Assembly: GCA_016178015.1 (NCBI GenBank)
Contig: JACOUB010000011.1
Span: forward strand, 1-40,802
Source of the DNA: Methylocystis sp.
GTDB lineage: Bacteria > Pseudomonadota > Alphaproteobacteria > Rhizobiales > Beijerinckiaceae
DNA: 40,802 nt
Direction of reading: 5' to 3'
Below the pieces are notes generated by a model. That model did not search any database. It had not been told where the DNA came from and saw only the letters and a list, made by a program, of their open reading frames with translations. A program made the translations under genes and the position numbers. Below, piece by piece: positions 24,825 to 34,927 of this stretch; positions within the stretch are counted from its first letter, which is position 1, and each line of letters starts with the position of its first letter.

Positions 24825-27533
24825 ATGGACAAGGTTGTCAGACAGCCGCCGCTGCAACTAGAAGCGAGGCCGCAGACGCGGCCGACGCCGATGATGGCGC
24901 AATACATCGAGATCAAGGCGGCCAATCCCGATTGCCTGCTCTTTTACCACATGGGCGATTTCTACGAGCTGTTCTTCGAGGATGCGCAAATCGCCGCGCG
25001 CGCGCTCGGCATCATGCTGACCAAGCGCGGCAAGCATTTGGGCGAGGACATTCCGATGTGCGGCGTGCCGGTGGAGCGCGCCGACGACTATCTGCAAAAG
25101 CTCATCGCGCTCGGCCACCGCGTGGCGGTGTGCGAACAGCTCGAGGATCCGGCCGAGGCCAGAAAACGCGGCCCCAAATCGGTGGTGCGGCGCGACGTCG
25201 TGCGGCTGGTGACGCCCGGCACCATCACCGAGGAGGCCCTGCTCGATCCGGCGCGCGCCAACGCCTTTGCGGCGCTGGCGCGGGCGCGGACCGGCGATGG
25301 CGGCTTCGCTTACGGGGTCGCCTGCGTCGATATTTCCACGGGCGCCTTTGCCGTCTGCCAAACCAGCGAAGCGGACCTCGCCGCCGCGCTCGCGCGCCTC
25401 GAACCGCGCGAGATCGTCGCCGCCGAGACGCTGTGCCGCCAACCGGCGCTCAGTGCGACGCTGCGGGCGGCCGGCGTCCCGGTGACGCCGCTCGGGCGCG
25501 ACGCGGGCGACGGACCAAACGCCGAACGGCGTCTCGCCGACTTCTTCGGCGTCGCGACGCTCGACGGATTTGGCGCTCTCAGCGAGGCGGAAATCGCCGC
25601 GGCGGCGGCGGCGATCCTTTACGTCGAGCGCACCCAGAAAGGCAAGCGCCCGGCCCTGCGCCCTCCCATGCGGACTGGCGACACGACGACGCTCGAGATC
25701 GATGCGGCGACGCGAAGCAATCTCGAATTGACGCGCTCGCTCGCGGGCGCGCGCGAGGGCTCGTTGCTGGCTGTGATCGATCTCACCGTGACGCCGGCGG
25801 GCGCGCGTCTCCTTTCCGAGCAAATCGCCGCGCCGTCGACCAATCCGGCGCACATCGGCCGCAGGCTCGACGCCGTGTCTTTCTTCGTCGACGAGACGGA
25901 GACGCGATCGCGCCTGCGAGCGCTGCTGGCGCGCGTTCCCGACATCGCGCGCGCTCTCTCTCGCCTGTCGCTGCAGCGCGGCGGGCCGCGCGATCTCGCA
26001 GCTGTTCGCGTGGGCCTGACCGGCGCGCGCGACATTGCGGCCCTGTTTGCGACGCAGGCGTCGATCGCCGCGGATGCGGCGCGCGAAATCGCGGCGCTGG
26101 CGCGCCCCGACGGCGCGCTCGAGGCAATGATCGCGCAAAGGCTCGCCAGTGAGCTTCCGCTCGACAAGCGCGCCGGCGGCTTTGTCGCCAAAGGGGTCGA
26201 CGCCGAACTCGACGAAGCGCGCAACTTGCGCGACGAGAGCCGGCGCGTCATCGCCTCGTTGCAGGCACGCTACGTGGAGCTTGCCGAGACGCGCCAGCTC
26301 AAGATCAAGCACAATAATTTTCTCGGCTTTTTCATCGAGGTTCCGCAGGCGCAGGGCGAGAAGCTGCTGCGCGCCCCGTTCGATGCGGTGTTCGCGCATC
26401 GCCAGACCATGGCCGACGCGATGCGCTTTTCGACGCGCGAACTGGTCGAGTTGGAGGCGAAGATCGCCTCCGCCGCCGACCGCGCCCAGGAGCGGGAGCT
26501 CGCTCTGTTCGACGAACTCGCCGCCGCCGTGCTGGCGCAGACGCCTAAGCTGCAACGGCTCGCCGAAGCGCTGGCCCGTCTCGACGTATTTGCAGCGCTC
26601 GCCGAGCTCGCCGCCAAACGCGGCTGGACGCGGCCCTTGGTCGACGCCTCGCTCGATTTTGCGATTGCCGGCGGGCGCCATCCAGTGGTTGAAGCTTCGC
26701 TCGCAGCGCGCGGAAGCGTCTTCGCTCCGAACGATTGCGATCTTGGGGCTGAGCGCGCCGGCGAGGCGGCGGGCAAGATCGCCGTCGTCACCGGCCCCAA
26801 CATGGCCGGCAAATCCACCTTCCTGCGCCAGAACGCGCTGATCGCCATTCTCGCTCAAGCCGGCTCGTTCGTGCCGGCCGCAGCCGCGCGCATCGGGGTG
26901 GTGGATCGATTGTTCTCGCGCGTCGGCGCCTCGGACGATCTGGCGCGCGGCCGCTCGACCTTCATGGTCGAGATGGTCGAGACCGCCGCGATCTTAAATT
27001 GCGCCGGCCCCCGCTCGCTGGTGATCCTCGACGAAATCGGACGCGGCACGGCGACCTTCGACGGCCTCTCCATCGCCTGGGCTGCAATCGAGCACCTGCA
27101 CGAGGTCAATCGCGCGCGCGCCATCTTCGCCACTCATTTCCACGAGTTGACGCAGCTAGCAAAGCGCCTTCCCCGCCTCGTCAATCTCACCATGAAGGTG
27201 ACGGATCACGCCGGCGAGATCGTCTTTCTGCACGAGGTCGTGCAAGGCGCCGCCGACCGCTCATATGGCGTGCATGTGGCGGAACTCGCCGGCCTGCCGG
27301 CAAGCGTCGTGGCGCGCGCCCACGCGATCCTCGCCGAACTCGAGGCCGCGGACCGGCGCGCCCCGATCGAGGCGCTGATCGACGATCTGCCGCTGTTCGC
27401 GCACACGCAGCCAGCGACGAAAGCGCCCGACGTCGTGCGTGCGGCGCTGGCTTTGATCGACCCCGACGCGCTCACCCCGCGCGAAGCGCTGGCGGCGCTC
27501 TATGAGTTGAAGGAGAAGGCGGGGCGGAGATGA
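24825..27533 (+). CDS. mutS: DNA mismatch repair protein MutS
   Basis: Recognises mismatches and small loops and recruits MutL using ATP. The 902-residue protein has the mismatch-reading FYE motif (F46-E48 in [11 protein letters not shown]), the connector and lever domains, Walker [10 protein letters not shown] with K663, Walker B/signature [12 protein letters not shown] (D736-E737) and the ATHFHEL segment, then a C-terminal region with the helix-hairpin [14 protein letters not shown]. The ATG at 24825 is preferred; the open frame upstream runs over the maeB start. glnD, a common downstream neighbour in Rhizobiales, is absent here. Confidence 0.96.
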   Translation: MDKVVRQPPLQLEARPQTRPTPMMAQYIEIKAANPDCLLFYHMGDFYELFFEDAQIAARALGIMLTKRGKHLGEDIPMCGVPVERADDYLQKLIALGHRVAVCEQLEDPAEARKRGPKSVVRRDVVRLVTPGTITEEALLDPARANAFAALARARTGDGGFAYGVACVDISTGAFAVCQTSEADLAAALARLEPREIVAAETLCRQPALSATLRAAGVPVTPLGRDAGDGPNAERRLADFFGVATLDGFGALSEAEIAAAAAAILYVERTQKGKRPALRPPMRTGDTTTLEIDAATRSNLELTRSLAGAREGSLLAVIDLTVTPAGARLLSEQIAAPSTNPAHIGRRLDAVSFFVDETETRSRLRALLARVPDIARALSRLSLQRGGPRDLAAVRVGLTGARDIAALFATQASIAADAAREIAALARPDGALEAMIAQRLASELPLDKRAGGFVAKGVDAELDEARNLRDESRRVIASLQARYVELAETRQLKIKHNNFLGFFIEVPQAQGEKLLRAPFDAVFAHRQTMADAMRFSTRELVELEAKIASAADRAQERELALFDELAAAVLAQTPKLQRLAEALARLDVFAALAELAAKRGWTRPLVDASLDFAIAGGRHPVVEASLAARGSVFAPNDCDLGAERAGEAAGKIAVVTGPNMAGKSTFLRQNALIAILAQAGSFVPAAAARIGVVDRLFSRVGASDDLARGRSTFMVEMVETAAILNCAGPRSLVILDEIGRGTATFDGLSIAWAAIEHLHEVNRARAIFATHFHELTQLAKRLPRLVNLTMKVTDHAGEIVFLHEVVQGAADRSYGVHVAELAGLPASVVARAHAILAELEAADRRAPIEALIDDLPLFAHTQPATKAPDVVRAALALIDPDALTPREALAALYELKEKAGRR

Positions 27534-27642
27534 GGCGGAGCGGCTGCTTCGTACGCCGCCACACAAACAAATCCTGCAACGATGAGTAGGTTGGCGATGC
27601 TCACGGATCAATTATCCGATCCCTCACTGCCTGGAGCCTGTC

Positions 27643-28023
27643 ATGTCCTGTCGTCTGCTTTCAGCGACAACCGTCGCATCGGCGCTTCTCTGCCTCTCCG
27701 CCAACGCCAAGTGCATTTACAAGCCGTTCGAGTTCTTTCCAGAGAAGAACGGCGCCGTGGTGGTCGAGTCGCGGATCGACGGCGAAACGCCGTGCAAGCA
27801 TAATTTCGCGGAAGGCGAAGGCTATCATTTCACCAGCCTGACAATTGATCGCGCGCCAGAGCACGGCGCCCTGACGCAGACCGGCGACACCCAGTTCGTC
27901 TTCACGCCGAACGCCGGTTTTTCGGGCAAGGACGCCTATATCTTCGAGATCTGCGCGACCAAAGGCGATGAGGCCGGCTGCTCCACCATTGCTTTCGTCG
28001 CGACGATAAGAAGCCGGCGATAG
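27643..28023 (+). CDS. secreted small protein with an Ig-like fold pattern
   Basis: Protein of 126 residues with a signal peptide (MSCRLLSATTVASALLCLSANA) and one beta-sandwich-like domain. The segment TIDRAPEHGALTQTGDTQF followed by FTPNAGFSGKDAYIF resembles the bacterial Ig/cadherin-like repeats in which a tandem of such segments builds adhesins, but here there is only one. Four Cys remain in the mature part (in KCIYK, TPCKH, EICAT, AGCST) and could form two disulfides in the periplasm. Start at 27643 with GGAG seven bases upstream. Function unknown. Confidence 0.7.
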   Translation: MSCRLLSATTVASALLCLSANAKCIYKPFEFFPEKNGAVVVESRIDGETPCKHNFAEGEGYHFTSLTIDRAPEHGALTQTGDTQFVFTPNAGFSGKDAYIFEICATKGDEAGCSTIAFVATIRSRR

Positions 28024-28057
28024 CAACGAAAGCTTGCCGCCACAGTCGTCTTCGCTG

Positions 28058-28678
28058 TCAACGTTCCTCTTCTTTCGCCGGCCCGACGCCCAGCTCCGCG
28101 AGGCAGACGGAGAGTTCCGGCGCGAGCATCGGCGTCAAGCGCTCGATCGCCGCAAGCTCGACGATTTCGGCGTAGCCCGCGGCGCCGAGGCCACGATGAA
28201 CCCAGGTTGTCGCCTTCATGGCGTCGAGGACCCAGACTTCGCGAACCCCGAAAGCCGCGTAGATCCCGATCTTGCGGCCCTTGTCATAGGCGAGGCTGGA
28301 ATCGGCGACTTCGATCGCCAGCAAGACCGCCGGACCGTCGAGCGCCTTCAAATCGAGGTCATGGCGAAAGACGCAGAAATCCGGCTCGACGAAGGTGCGC
28401 GCGTCGAGACGCAAGGTGGTTTCCGGGGCTATCGACAAATGTTCGGGCGCAGCGCGCTGCAAGAACCGGTTTAGCTCGATCTTGATCCATTCATGGCGGG
28501 CGCCTTTGGGCGCCATCGGCACGACCTCCCCGCCGATCAATTCGAAACGCTCGTCTTCGTCGATGATGCCGGCCCGCACCATTTCCTCGATCTCCGCAAT
28601 CGTCCAGCACCGCCGGGGAAGCCCCTCGGCGGCCTGGGTTGCGAGCGGAAACGGAACGGGACGCAGATGCGGGTTCAT
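28058..28678 (-). CDS. Uma2-family putative PD-(D/E)XK nuclease
   Basis: Protein of 206 residues of the Uma2/DUF820 family, predicted restriction-endonuclease-like enzymes without a defined biological role. The fold motif is intact: Asp in FVEPDFCVF, Glu in LLAIEVADSS, and Lys in AYDKGRKIGIYAAFGVREVW, with the N-terminal ELIGGEVVPM segment. The ATG at 28678 (MNPHLRPVPF) starts at the homology; the frame is open to 28726 but has no ribosome site. There is no SD before the ATG. It lies 48 bp after adk on the same strand, so it may also receive ribosomal-operon transcripts. Confidence 0.85.
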   Translation of the reverse strand: MNPHLRPVPFPLATQAAEGLPRRCWTIAEIEEMVRAGIIDEDERFELIGGEVVPMAPKGARHEWIKIELNRFLQRAAPEHLSIAPETTLRLDARTFVEPDFCVFRHDLDLKALDGPAVLLAIEVADSSLAYDKGRKIGIYAAFGVREVWVLDAMKATTWVHRGLGAAGYAEIVELAAIERLTPMLAPELSVCLAELGVGPAKEEER

Positions 28679-28686
28679 GTAAGAAA

Positions 28687-28716
28687 AATATAGCACGAAA
28701 TCGGTTCGGCCGACAA
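28687..28716 (-). promoter_or_regulatory. promoter giving a near-leaderless Uma2 transcript
   Basis: Minus strand TTGTCG (28711-28716, four of six), 18-bp spacer, TATATT (28687-28692, five of six). The expected start is at about 28680, within a few bases of the ATG at 28678. That agrees with the missing ribosome site and suggests a leaderless mRNA. Confidence 0.5.
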
Positions 28717-28726
28717 AAAGCGACAA

Positions 28727-29311
28727 TCAGCGATCGGCCAGGGCCGCCTCAATCGCCGCCGACACGGCGTCGACAGGCGCCATGCCGTCGACCTGCTTCA
28801 ATTCGCCCTTGCCGGCGTAGTAGGCCGAAACTGGCGCGGTCTGGGCGCGATAGGCCTCTAACCGCGACTTGAAGGACAGCGGGTTGTCGTCGGCGCGCAC
28901 GACGCCGCCGCCGGCGATCGTTTCATTAACGCGCATCTCCATGCGCGCGAGCAGGGCGCGTTCGTCGACCACGAGCTCGATCACGGCGTCGAGCCGCAGA
29001 CCTTTCTCCTTGAGAAGAGCGTCGAGCGAATGCGCCTGCGCCACGGTGCGCGGAAAGCCGTCGAGAATGAAGCCGTTGGCGGCGTCCGGCGCCTCGAGCC
29101 GCTGCCCGATGGCGCCAACGACCACGTCGTCGGGAACGAGGTCGCCGCGGTCCATGATCGCCTTGGCCTGCCGGCCGATGGGCGCGCCGGCCTTGACGGC
29201 GGCGCGCAGCATGTCGCCGGTCGACAATTGGGGGACGCCGTATTTGGCGACGAGACGCGCCGACTGCGTTCCTTTGCCGGCGCCGGGCGGCCCCAAAAGA
29301 ACCAGCCTCAC
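28727..29311 (-). CDS. adk: adenylate kinase
   Basis: Balances ATP, ADP and AMP in the cytosol. The 194-residue protein starts with the P-loop [10 protein letters not shown], has the AMP-binding [11 protein letters not shown] and the [10 protein letters not shown] segment, and has the short LID version without zinc cysteines ([11 protein letters not shown]...), typical of alphaproteobacteria. Its start overlaps the secY stop by 4 bp, so translation is probably coupled. rpsM, normally next, is not here. Confidence 0.96.
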   Translation of the reverse strand: MRLVLLGPPGAGKGTQSARLVAKYGVPQLSTGDMLRAAVKAGAPIGRQAKAIMDRGDLVPDDVVVGAIGQRLEAPDAANGFILDGFPRTVAQAHSLDALLKEKGLRLDAVIELVVDERALLARMEMRVNETIAGGGVVRADDNPLSFKSRLEAYRAQTAPVSAYYAGKGELKQVDGMAPVDAVSAAIEAALADR

Positions 29312-30642
29312 TTACGTTTGCCGCGCAGCTTGGTCTTGCGGATCAAACCCTCGTATTGCTGCGCCTGCAAATGGCCGTGAATCTGCGCGACCGTGTCCAT
29401 CGTCACGCTGACGACGATGAGCAGCGACGTGCCGCCGAAGTAAAACGGCATGTTGGCGTAAGCGATGAGCCCTTCCGGCAGCACGCAGACCAGCGCGAGA
29501 TAGGCGGCGCCGAGCACCGTGACGCGCATCAGCACGTCGTCGATGAATGTCGCGGTGCGCTCGCCGGGGCGAATGCCGGGAATAAAGCCGCCATGCTTCT
29601 TCAGATTATCGGCCGTGTCCGCCGGATTGAAGACGACCGCCGTATAGAAGAAGGCGAAGAACACGATGAGCAGCACATAGGAGGCCATGTAAAGCGGCCG
29701 GCCATGGCCGAAATAGGCCGAGATGAGCGCGAAGATATTGTCGGAGCCTTGCGCCTGATTGAAGTTGGCGATCGTAGTCGGCAACAACAACAGCGAAGAG
29801 GCGAAGATCGGCGGAATGACCCCCGATGTGTTGAGCTTCAAGGGCAGGAACGAGGTCTGGCCCTCGTAGACCCGGTTTCCATGCTGGCGCTTCGGATAGG
29901 TGATCAGCAAGCGGCGCTGCGCCCGCTCCATAAAGACAATGAACGCGACGACGAAGAACGCCATCGCCAGCACCACCAGGATCAGCCCAGTCGAGATGGC
30001 GCCCTGCCGGCCGAGCTCCAGCGTGCTCACGATCGCCGAGGGAAAGGCGGCGACGATGCCGGCGAAGATGATCAGCGAAGAGCCGTTGCCGATGCCGCGC
30101 GAGGTGATCTGCTCGCCCAGCCACATCAGGAACATGGTGCCGCCGACCAGCGTGACGACCGTGGTGATGCGGAAGAACAGGCCGGGGTCGGTGACGACGC
30201 CCTGCTGGCCCTCAAGGCCGATGGCCATGCCATAGGCCTGGAACGTCGCCAAGATCACCGTGAGATAGCGGGTGTACTGATTGAGGACCTTGCGCCCCTG
30301 CTCGCCCTCTTTCTTGACTTGCTCCAGCGTCGGAATGACGGAGGTCAGCAGCTGAATGATGATCGAAGCGGAAATATATGGCATGATGTTTAAGGCGAAA
30401 ATGGCGCTGCGCTGCACGGCGCCGCCCGCGAACATGTTGAACAGCTCCAGCACGCCCTGCGCCTGACCGAAGAAGCTCTTGGCGAACGCCTCCGGATCGA
30501 TGCCGGGCAACGGGATATAGGTGCCGGCCCGGTAGACGATCAGCGCGCCGAGCGTGAACCAGATGCGCTTCTTGAGCTCTTCGGCCTTGCCGAAAGCGGC
30601 AAAGTTGACGCTGGCCGCGAGCTGCTCGGCTGCCGATGCCAT
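29308..30642 (-). CDS. secY: protein translocase subunit SecY
   Basis: Channel-forming subunit of the SecYEG translocon in the inner membrane. The 444-residue protein has ten hydrophobic helices. Recognisable segments are [10 protein letters not shown] (loop after helix 1), [15 protein letters not shown], the cytosolic [15 protein letters not shown] loop and [12 protein letters not shown]. The ATG at 30642 has an AGGGAG eight bases upstream. It is separated from rplO by 190 bp holding a palindromic repeat, an unusually long gap for this operon. Confidence 0.97.
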   Translation of the reverse strand: MASAAEQLAASVNFAAFGKAEELKKRIWFTLGALIVYRAGTYIPLPGIDPEAFAKSFFGQAQGVLELFNMFAGGAVQRSAIFALNIMPYISASIIIQLLTSVIPTLEQVKKEGEQGRKVLNQYTRYLTVILATFQAYGMAIGLEGQQGVVTDPGLFFRITTVVTLVGGTMFLMWLGEQITSRGIGNGSSLIIFAGIVAAFPSAIVSTLELGRQGAISTGLILVVLAMAFFVVAFIVFMERAQRRLLITYPKRQHGNRVYEGQTSFLPLKLNTSGVIPPIFASSLLLLPTTIANFNQAQGSDNIFALISAYFGHGRPLYMASYVLLIVFFAFFYTAVVFNPADTADNLKKHGGFIPGIRPGERTATFIDDVLMRVTVLGAAYLALVCVLPEGLIAYANMPFYFGGTSLLIVVSVTMDTVAQIHGHLQAQQYEGLIRKTKLRGKRK

Positions 30643-30702
30643 GGACGAACTCCCTTTTCTTGCGCGCGCCGTTCAGCGCCAATCGAACCAGAAGGGCGCG
30701 TT

Positions 30703-30822
30703 CCCTTCTCCCGCTTGCGGGAGAAGGTGTCGCGTGGAACGCGCGACGGATGAGGGCGAACCCCGCTGGCCCTCACCCGACCCGGCTTCGCCGGGCCACC
30801 CTCTCCCGCAAGCGGGAGAGGG
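30703..30822. repeat. palindromic repeat with TTCTCCCG hairpins, copy 2, inside the spc operon
   Basis: Starts with the same TTCTCCCGCTTGCGGGAGAA hairpin as the 9538-9673 element, shares the GACGGATGAGGGC segment, has a CCCGGCTTCGCCGGG hairpin in the middle and ends with CTCTCCCGCAAGCGGGAGAG. It lies between rplO and secY, genes of one operon, so it should be present in the mRNA. Confidence 0.8.
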
Positions 30823-30832
30823 AACAACCCAC

Positions 30833-31315
30833 TCAGGCTGACGCCTTCTCCGCGGTCAGCAGCTTTATCGAACCGCCGGCGCTCTCGATCGCCGCGACTG
30901 CGGATTTCGAAGCCGCGGCGACCTCGAAGGAAAGCTTCGCGGAAAGCTTCCCCTGGCCGAGAATCTTGACGCCGTCGCGCGGCTTGGAGACCACTCCGGC
31001 GGCGATCAGCGCCGCCACCGTGACGGGCGCATCGGCGTTGAGCTTGCCGGCCTCGACCGCCTGCTGAATGCGCCCGATGTTGACCTCGTTGTAGTTGACG
31101 GCGAACAGATTGGTGAAGCCGCGCTTCGGCAAGCGTCGATGCAAGGGCATCTGACCGCCCTCGAACCCCTTCACCGCGACGCCGGTGCGCGCCTTCTGAC
31201 CTTTGACGCCGCGTCCGCACGTTTTGCCCTTGCCCGAACCAATGCCGCGGCCGACCCGCATGCGGTTCTTGCTCGAGCCTGGATTGTCGGAGATTTCATG
31301 GAGTTTCATGGCCAA
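30833..31315 (-). CDS. rplO: 50S ribosomal protein L15
   Basis: Late-assembly protein of the large subunit that threads through 23S rRNA. The 160-residue protein has the Gly/Arg-rich N-terminal arm ([22 protein letters not shown]), the [17 protein letters not shown] core and a C-terminal globular domain ending in EKASA. It starts 6 bp after the rpmD stop. The next gene, secY, follows only after 190 bp with a repeat. Confidence 0.96.
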   Translation of the reverse strand: MAMKLHEISDNPGSSKNRMRVGRGIGSGKGKTCGRGVKGQKARTGVAVKGFEGGQMPLHRRLPKRGFTNLFAVNYNEVNIGRIQQAVEAGKLNADAPVTVAALIAAGVVSKPRDGVKILGQGKLSAKLSFEVAAASKSAVAAIESAGGSIKLLTAEKASA

Positions 31316-31321
31316 TCGCCC

Positions 31322-31510
31322 TTAGCTGCCGTCAACGATCCTGACGAGGTGCGCCACTTTGGCGATCATGCCCCGCACCGCCGCCGTATCATTGAGCTGC
31401 GAACGCCGCCCAATCCTCTTGAGACCCAGCCCGAGCAGGGTCTTGCGTTGTATTCCCGGACGCCCGATCGGACTGCCGGTCTGTTCGACGGTGATCTTCT
31501 TCGCAGTCAT
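31322..31510 (-). CDS. rpmD: 50S ribosomal protein L30
   Basis: Small large-subunit protein of 62 residues, recognised by the [30 protein letters not shown] pattern with its continuation into [13 protein letters not shown]. Compact alpha/beta form without extension, usual bacterial length. It sits 14 bp after rpsE and 6 bp before rplO, in the canonical rpsE-rpmD-rplO order. Confidence 0.96.
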   Translation of the reverse strand: MTAKKITVEQTGSPIGRPGIQRKTLLGLGLKRIGRRSQLNDTAAVRGMIAKVAHLVRIVDGS

Positions 31511-31524
31511 CGTGAAACCTCCGG

Positions 31525-32097
31525 TCAGGCGTCGACGGCGTCGGCGTCGACGCCCTGGCGCCGCGCCTGCAGCACCGAAACCTTGAGAGAGCGGCGCGCC
31601 GCAACGGAGCGCGGCGAGTCCTCCTGGCCGAGCGCGTCGAACGTGGCGCGCACCATATTGTAAGGGTTGGAGGAACCCTGGCTCTTGGCGACAACGTCGC
31701 GCATGCCGAGCGTCTCGAACACGGCGCGCATCGGGCCGCCGGCGATGATGCCGGTGCCGGGCGGCGCCGCCCGCAGCACGACGCGGCCGGCGCCATGGCG
31801 GCCGCGCACGTCGTGATGCAAGGTTCGGCCTTCGCGCAAGGGCACGCGGATCAGCGCGCGCTTGGCGGCCTCCGTCGCCTTGCGAATGGCTTCGGGCACT
31901 TCGCGCGCCTTGCCGTGGCCATAGCCGACGCGGCCTTTCTGATCGCCGACGACGACGAGCGCCGCGAAACCGAAACGCCGGCCGCCCTTCACCACCTTGG
32001 CGACGCGATTGATGTGGACCAGCTTGTCCACAAATTCGCTGTCGCGCTCATCCCGATCACGATCGCGGCCGCGGCCGCCTTCTCCATCACGCGCCAT
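31525..32097 (-). CDS. rpsE: 30S ribosomal protein S5
   Basis: Small-subunit protein next to the mRNA entry site, involved in decoding fidelity and helicase activity with S3 and S4. The 190-residue protein has an Asp/Arg-rich N-terminal tail ([13 protein letters not shown]) before the dsRNA-binding domain ([21 protein letters not shown]) and the C-terminal domain with [17 protein letters not shown]. It is 51 bp after rplR. Confidence 0.96.
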   Translation of the reverse strand: MARDGEGGRGRDRDRDERDSEFVDKLVHINRVAKVVKGGRRFGFAALVVVGDQKGRVGYGHGKAREVPEAIRKATEAAKRALIRVPLREGRTLHHDVRGRHGAGRVVLRAAPPGTGIIAGGPMRAVFETLGMRDVVAKSQGSSNPYNMVRATFDALGQEDSPRSVAARRSLKVSVLQARRQGVDADAVDA

Positions 32098-32148
32098 TCG
32101 TTTCTTCCGTCACTTGCGCGGCGAACCCGCCGCTCGCTTCGTTCGTCT

Positions 32149-32511
32149 TCAAAACTGCAGCCCGCCTTCGCGGGCGCCTTCGGCGAGCGCCTTGACGCGC
32201 CCATGATACATATAAGCGCCGCGATCGAACGCGACGTCCTTGACGCCCTTGGCCACGGCGCGCTCGGCGATGAGTTTGCCGATGACGCGCGCGGCTTCGG
32301 CATTGGCGCCGGTCTTCAGGCTCGCGCGGTTGTCCTTCTCCAGAGATGAAGCGGAGACCAGCGTCACGCCGGCGGCGTCGTCGATGATCTGCGCATAGAT
32401 CTGCTTGGAGGAACGGAACACCGACAGACGCAAACGGCCATAAGCGCGCGCCCGGATATTGCGGCGCACCCGCGCCTTGCGGCGGGTTTCGACTTTCATG
32501 TCCCTGGCCAT
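32149..32511 (-). CDS. rplR: 50S ribosomal protein L18
   Basis: 5S rRNA-binding protein of the central protuberance, working with L5 and L25. The 120-residue protein has a basic N-terminal arm ([25 protein letters not shown]) and the conserved C-terminal [23 protein letters not shown], the usual end of L18. I use the ATG at 32511, 10 bp after rplF. The open frame extends upstream into rplF without support, and an internal ATG at 32499 is possible. Confidence 0.95.
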   Translation of the reverse strand: MARDMKVETRRKARVRRNIRARAYGRLRLSVFRSSKQIYAQIIDDAAGVTLVSASSLEKDNRASLKTGANAEAARVIGKLIAERAVAKGVKDVAFDRGAYMYHGRVKALAEGAREGGLQF

Positions 32512-32521
32512 GGCGGCTTCC

Positions 32522-33055
32522 TCACTTCTTCTTGCCTTCCTTGCGGAAGACGAATTCGCCGGCATATTTCACGCCCTTGCCCTTATAGGGTTCGGGGCGG
32601 CGCAGCGAGCGGATTTCGGCGGCGACCTGTCCCACCTGCCGCTTGTCGATGCCGGCGATGGCGATCTCGGTGGGTTTGGGCGTTGCGACCGCGACGCCGG
32701 CGGGGATCGGATAGCTCACATCGCGAGAATAGCCGAGCGCCAATTGCAAATTCTTGCCGGCGACCGCGGCGCGATAACCGACGCCGGTGATCTCGAGTTT
32801 CTTTTCAAAGCCCCGGGTGACGCCGGCGACGAGATTGTTCAGCCGGGCGCGCGCCGTGCCCCATAGGGCGCGGGCGCGCTTGCTGTCGGAACGCGGATCG
32901 ACCTTGATCGCATTGTTTTCGAACGACACCGAGACATCGCTCGGAACCAGGAATTCGAGCTGGCCCTTGGGGCCCTTCACCTGAACCAGCTGACCGTCGA
33001 TCTTGACGGTCACGCCAGGCGGCGCCACGACGGGCCTTTTGCCGATACGAGACAT
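32522..33055 (-). CDS. rplF: 50S ribosomal protein L6
   Basis: Binds near the factor-binding site and the sarcin-ricin loop. The 177-residue protein has the two repeated L6 domains, starting [15 protein letters not shown] and ending in the family signature [16 protein letters not shown] with a short FRKEGKKK tail. It follows rpsH after 42 bp. Confidence 0.96.
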   Translation of the reverse strand: MSRIGKRPVVAPPGVTVKIDGQLVQVKGPKGQLEFLVPSDVSVSFENNAIKVDPRSDSKRARALWGTARARLNNLVAGVTRGFEKKLEITGVGYRAAVAGKNLQLALGYSRDVSYPIPAGVAVATPKPTEIAIAGIDKRQVGQVAAEIRSLRRPEPYKGKGVKYAGEFVFRKEGKKK

Positions 33056-33097
33056 GGTTTAAAAATCCTGTTCGAGTCTTAAGGTTTTTACACGAGG

Positions 33098-33496
33098 TCA
33101 GAAGACCTTGCATAAAACCTCGCCGCCGACGTTGTTCTCGCGCGCCGCATGGTCGGCCATCACCCCCTTGGGCGTCGACACGATGGTGATGCCGAGGCCA
33201 TTGGCGATCCTTGGCGTCGCATCGACCGCCGCATAGACGCGCCGGCCGGGTCGCGACACACGTTCGATCTGCCGAATGACAGGCCGCCCGTCGAAGTATT
33301 TCAGTTCGATCTCGAACTCGCTGCGCCCATTGCCGAAATCTGTTGTCGTATAGCCGCGGATATAGCCTTCGTCCTTCAGCACGTCGAGCACATGCGCCCG
33401 AATGCGCGACCCAGGCGTCGAGACCTTGTCCTTGCGTCGCATTTGCGCATTGCGGATGCGGGTGAGCATGTCGCCCAATGGATCGTTGATCGCCAT
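33098..33496 (-). CDS. rpsH: 30S ribosomal protein S8
   Basis: Central-domain 16S rRNA-binding protein; in E. coli it represses the spc operon by binding the rplE leader. The 132-residue protein starts [14 protein letters not shown] and carries the C-terminal [23 protein letters not shown]-binding signature ending in GEVLCKVF. It lies 16 bp after rpsN. Whether feedback regulation exists here is not visible in the sequence. Confidence 0.96.
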   Translation of the reverse strand: MAINDPLGDMLTRIRNAQMRRKDKVSTPGSRIRAHVLDVLKDEGYIRGYTTTDFGNGRSEFEIELKYFDGRPVIRQIERVSRPGRRVYAAVDATPRIANGLGITIVSTPKGVMADHAARENNVGGEVLCKVF

Positions 33497-33512
33497 CTTG
33501 CTAGCGCTCCCT

Positions 33513-33818
33513 TTACCAGCTGGACTTCACGAGACCCGGGACCAAACCGCGCGATCCGAGTTCGCGCAGCGCGATGCGCGACATCTTTATCTTGCGATAA
33601 AAACCGCGCGGCCGGCCGGAAATCTCGCAACGATTGCGAACACGGCCAGGCGCCGAATTGCGCGGCAGCTCGGCGAGCTTCAAGCGCGCTTCGAAGCGCT
33701 CCTCCGCCGTCGCGCTCTCGTTGTTGGCGATGGCCTTCAGCCGCGCCCTACGGCCGGCGAACGCTCCGACGAGCTTCGCCCGCCGCTTGTTGTTTTCGAT
33801 CGAACTCTTCTTGGCCAT
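33513..33818 (-). CDS. rpsN: 30S ribosomal protein S14, zinc-free long form
   Basis: Late-binding protein of the 30S head, between S3, S10 and S19. The 101-residue protein is the long C-minus form: the region that holds two CxxC pairs in zinc-binding S14 here has a single Cys ([16 protein letters not shown]). The ATG at 33818 ([15 protein letters not shown]) is the expected start; the open frame upstream overlaps rplE in another frame. The gap to rplE is 40 bp. Confidence 0.95.
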   Translation of the reverse strand: MAKKSSIENNKRRAKLVGAFAGRRARLKAIANNESATAEERFEARLKLAELPRNSAPGRVRNRCEISGRPRGFYRKIKMSRIALRELGSRGLVPGLVKSSW

Positions 33819-33858
33819 GGTGTTGCCTTTACGGTTACCGCGTCTGAGACGACACGCC

Positions 33859-34617
33859 TCACTGCCGGAACGGAAAATTGAACGCCCGCAGCAAGGCGCG
33901 CGCTTCGTCATCGCTCTTGGCGCTGGTGCAGACGATGATGTCCATGCCAACGATCGATTCTGTCTTGTCGTAGTCGATCTCCGGGAACACGATGTGCTCC
34001 TTGACGCCGAGAGCGTAATTACCGCGCCCGTCAAACGACTTCGGATTCAATCCGCGAAAATCGCGAACGCGCGGCAAGGCGACGGTGATCAGCCGGTCGA
34101 GGAACTCGTACATGCGCGTCTTGCGCAATGTGACCTTGGCGCCGATCGGCATGTTCTCGCGCAACTTGAAAGTCGAGATCGCCTTACGGGCGCGGGTCAC
34201 CACCGGCTTTTGTCCGGCGATGAGCGCCAGATCGCCGGCGGCCGCCGTCACCTTCTTGGAGTCATTGACGGCGTCGCCGACGCCCATATTCAGCACGATC
34301 TTCTCGATCGCTGGGACTTCGAGCGCATTCTTGTAGCCGAACTGCTTGGTGAGCTCGGAGCGCACCACCTCGTCGTAGTGCTTCTTGAGACGCGGCGTAT
34401 AAGGGCCCGTAGGAAGCGCGGCCTTCGCCGCGGCGCGCTCGGCGCCGGCGCCTTCGGCATGCGCGGGCGCCTTCGCCTTGGCGCCCGGGCCAGCGGCCTT
34501 CGGCTTGGCCTTCTTGGCGTCTGCCGCCGGCGCTCCCGCCGCGGCGCTCTTTGCCGCCTTGTCGGCGGTCGGCGCCTTGGCGGCCTTTGGACCTTTTGGC
34601 TTCTTGTCCTCAGCCAT
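33859..34617 (-). CDS. rplE: 50S ribosomal protein L5 with a 72-residue N-terminal extension
   Basis: 5S rRNA-binding protein that contacts the P-site tRNA. The conserved L5 core begins at about residue 73 ([13 protein letters not shown]) and runs through [34 protein letters not shown] to the FNFPFRQ end, ~180 residues as usual. Before it are ~72 residues rich in Ala, Lys and Pro (for example [19 protein letters not shown]). No good alternative start lies near the core, and the ATG at 34617 overlaps the rplX stop region by 8 bp, so the extension is probably translated. Confidence 0.94.
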   Translation of the reverse strand: MAEDKKPKGPKAAKAPTADKAAKSAAAGAPAADAKKAKPKAAGPGAKAKAPAHAEGAGAERAAAKAALPTGPYTPRLKKHYDEVVRSELTKQFGYKNALEVPAIEKIVLNMGVGDAVNDSKKVTAAAGDLALIAGQKPVVTRARKAISTFKLRENMPIGAKVTLRKTRMYEFLDRLITVALPRVRDFRGLNPKSFDGRGNYALGVKEHIVFPEIDYDKTESIVGMDIIVCTSAKSDDEARALLRAFNFPFRQ

Positions 34618-34927
34618 CGATCAGTTCTCCCGAACGCTTGGCGACGCGCACTTTGCGGCCGTCATCGAGAATCTTGAAGCCGACGCGCGTCGGCTTGCCG
34701 TCCTTGGGATCGGCGAACGCCAGATTGGACAAATCCAAGGGCGCCGCCTTGGTGATGATGCCGGCCTCCTGCGTCTTGGTCTGACGCTGATGGCGCTTGA
34801 CCATATTGACGCCCTCGACCACGGCGCGGCGCTCAGTGGGGATCACCCTGACGACCTCGCCGGACCGGCCCTTGTCGCGCCCGGTGAGAACGACCACTTT
34901 GTCGCCCTTCTTGATTTTCGCGGCCAT
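34610..34927 (-). CDS. rplX: 50S ribosomal protein L24
   Basis: Assembly-initiating protein of the large subunit that sits at the tunnel exit. The 105-residue protein starts with the KOW motif region [25 protein letters not shown], followed by [12 protein letters not shown] and the PTRVGF segment. Its ATG at 34927 overlaps the rplN stop (TAATG), and its 3' end overlaps the rplE start by 8 bp, so rplN, rplX and rplE are likely translationally coupled. Confidence 0.95.
   Translation of the reverse strand: MAAKIKKGDKVVVLTGRDKGRSGEVVRVIPTERRAVVEGVNMVKRHQRQTKTQEAGIITKAAPLDLSNLAFADPKDGKPTRVGFKILDDGRKVRVAKRSGELIDG

Noticed and set aside
24858-26858. Open frame of 666 codons on the minus strand
   Set aside because: It lies fully opposite mutS, is rich in Arg and Gly without any recognisable motif, and is a typical antisense shadow in GC-rich DNA.
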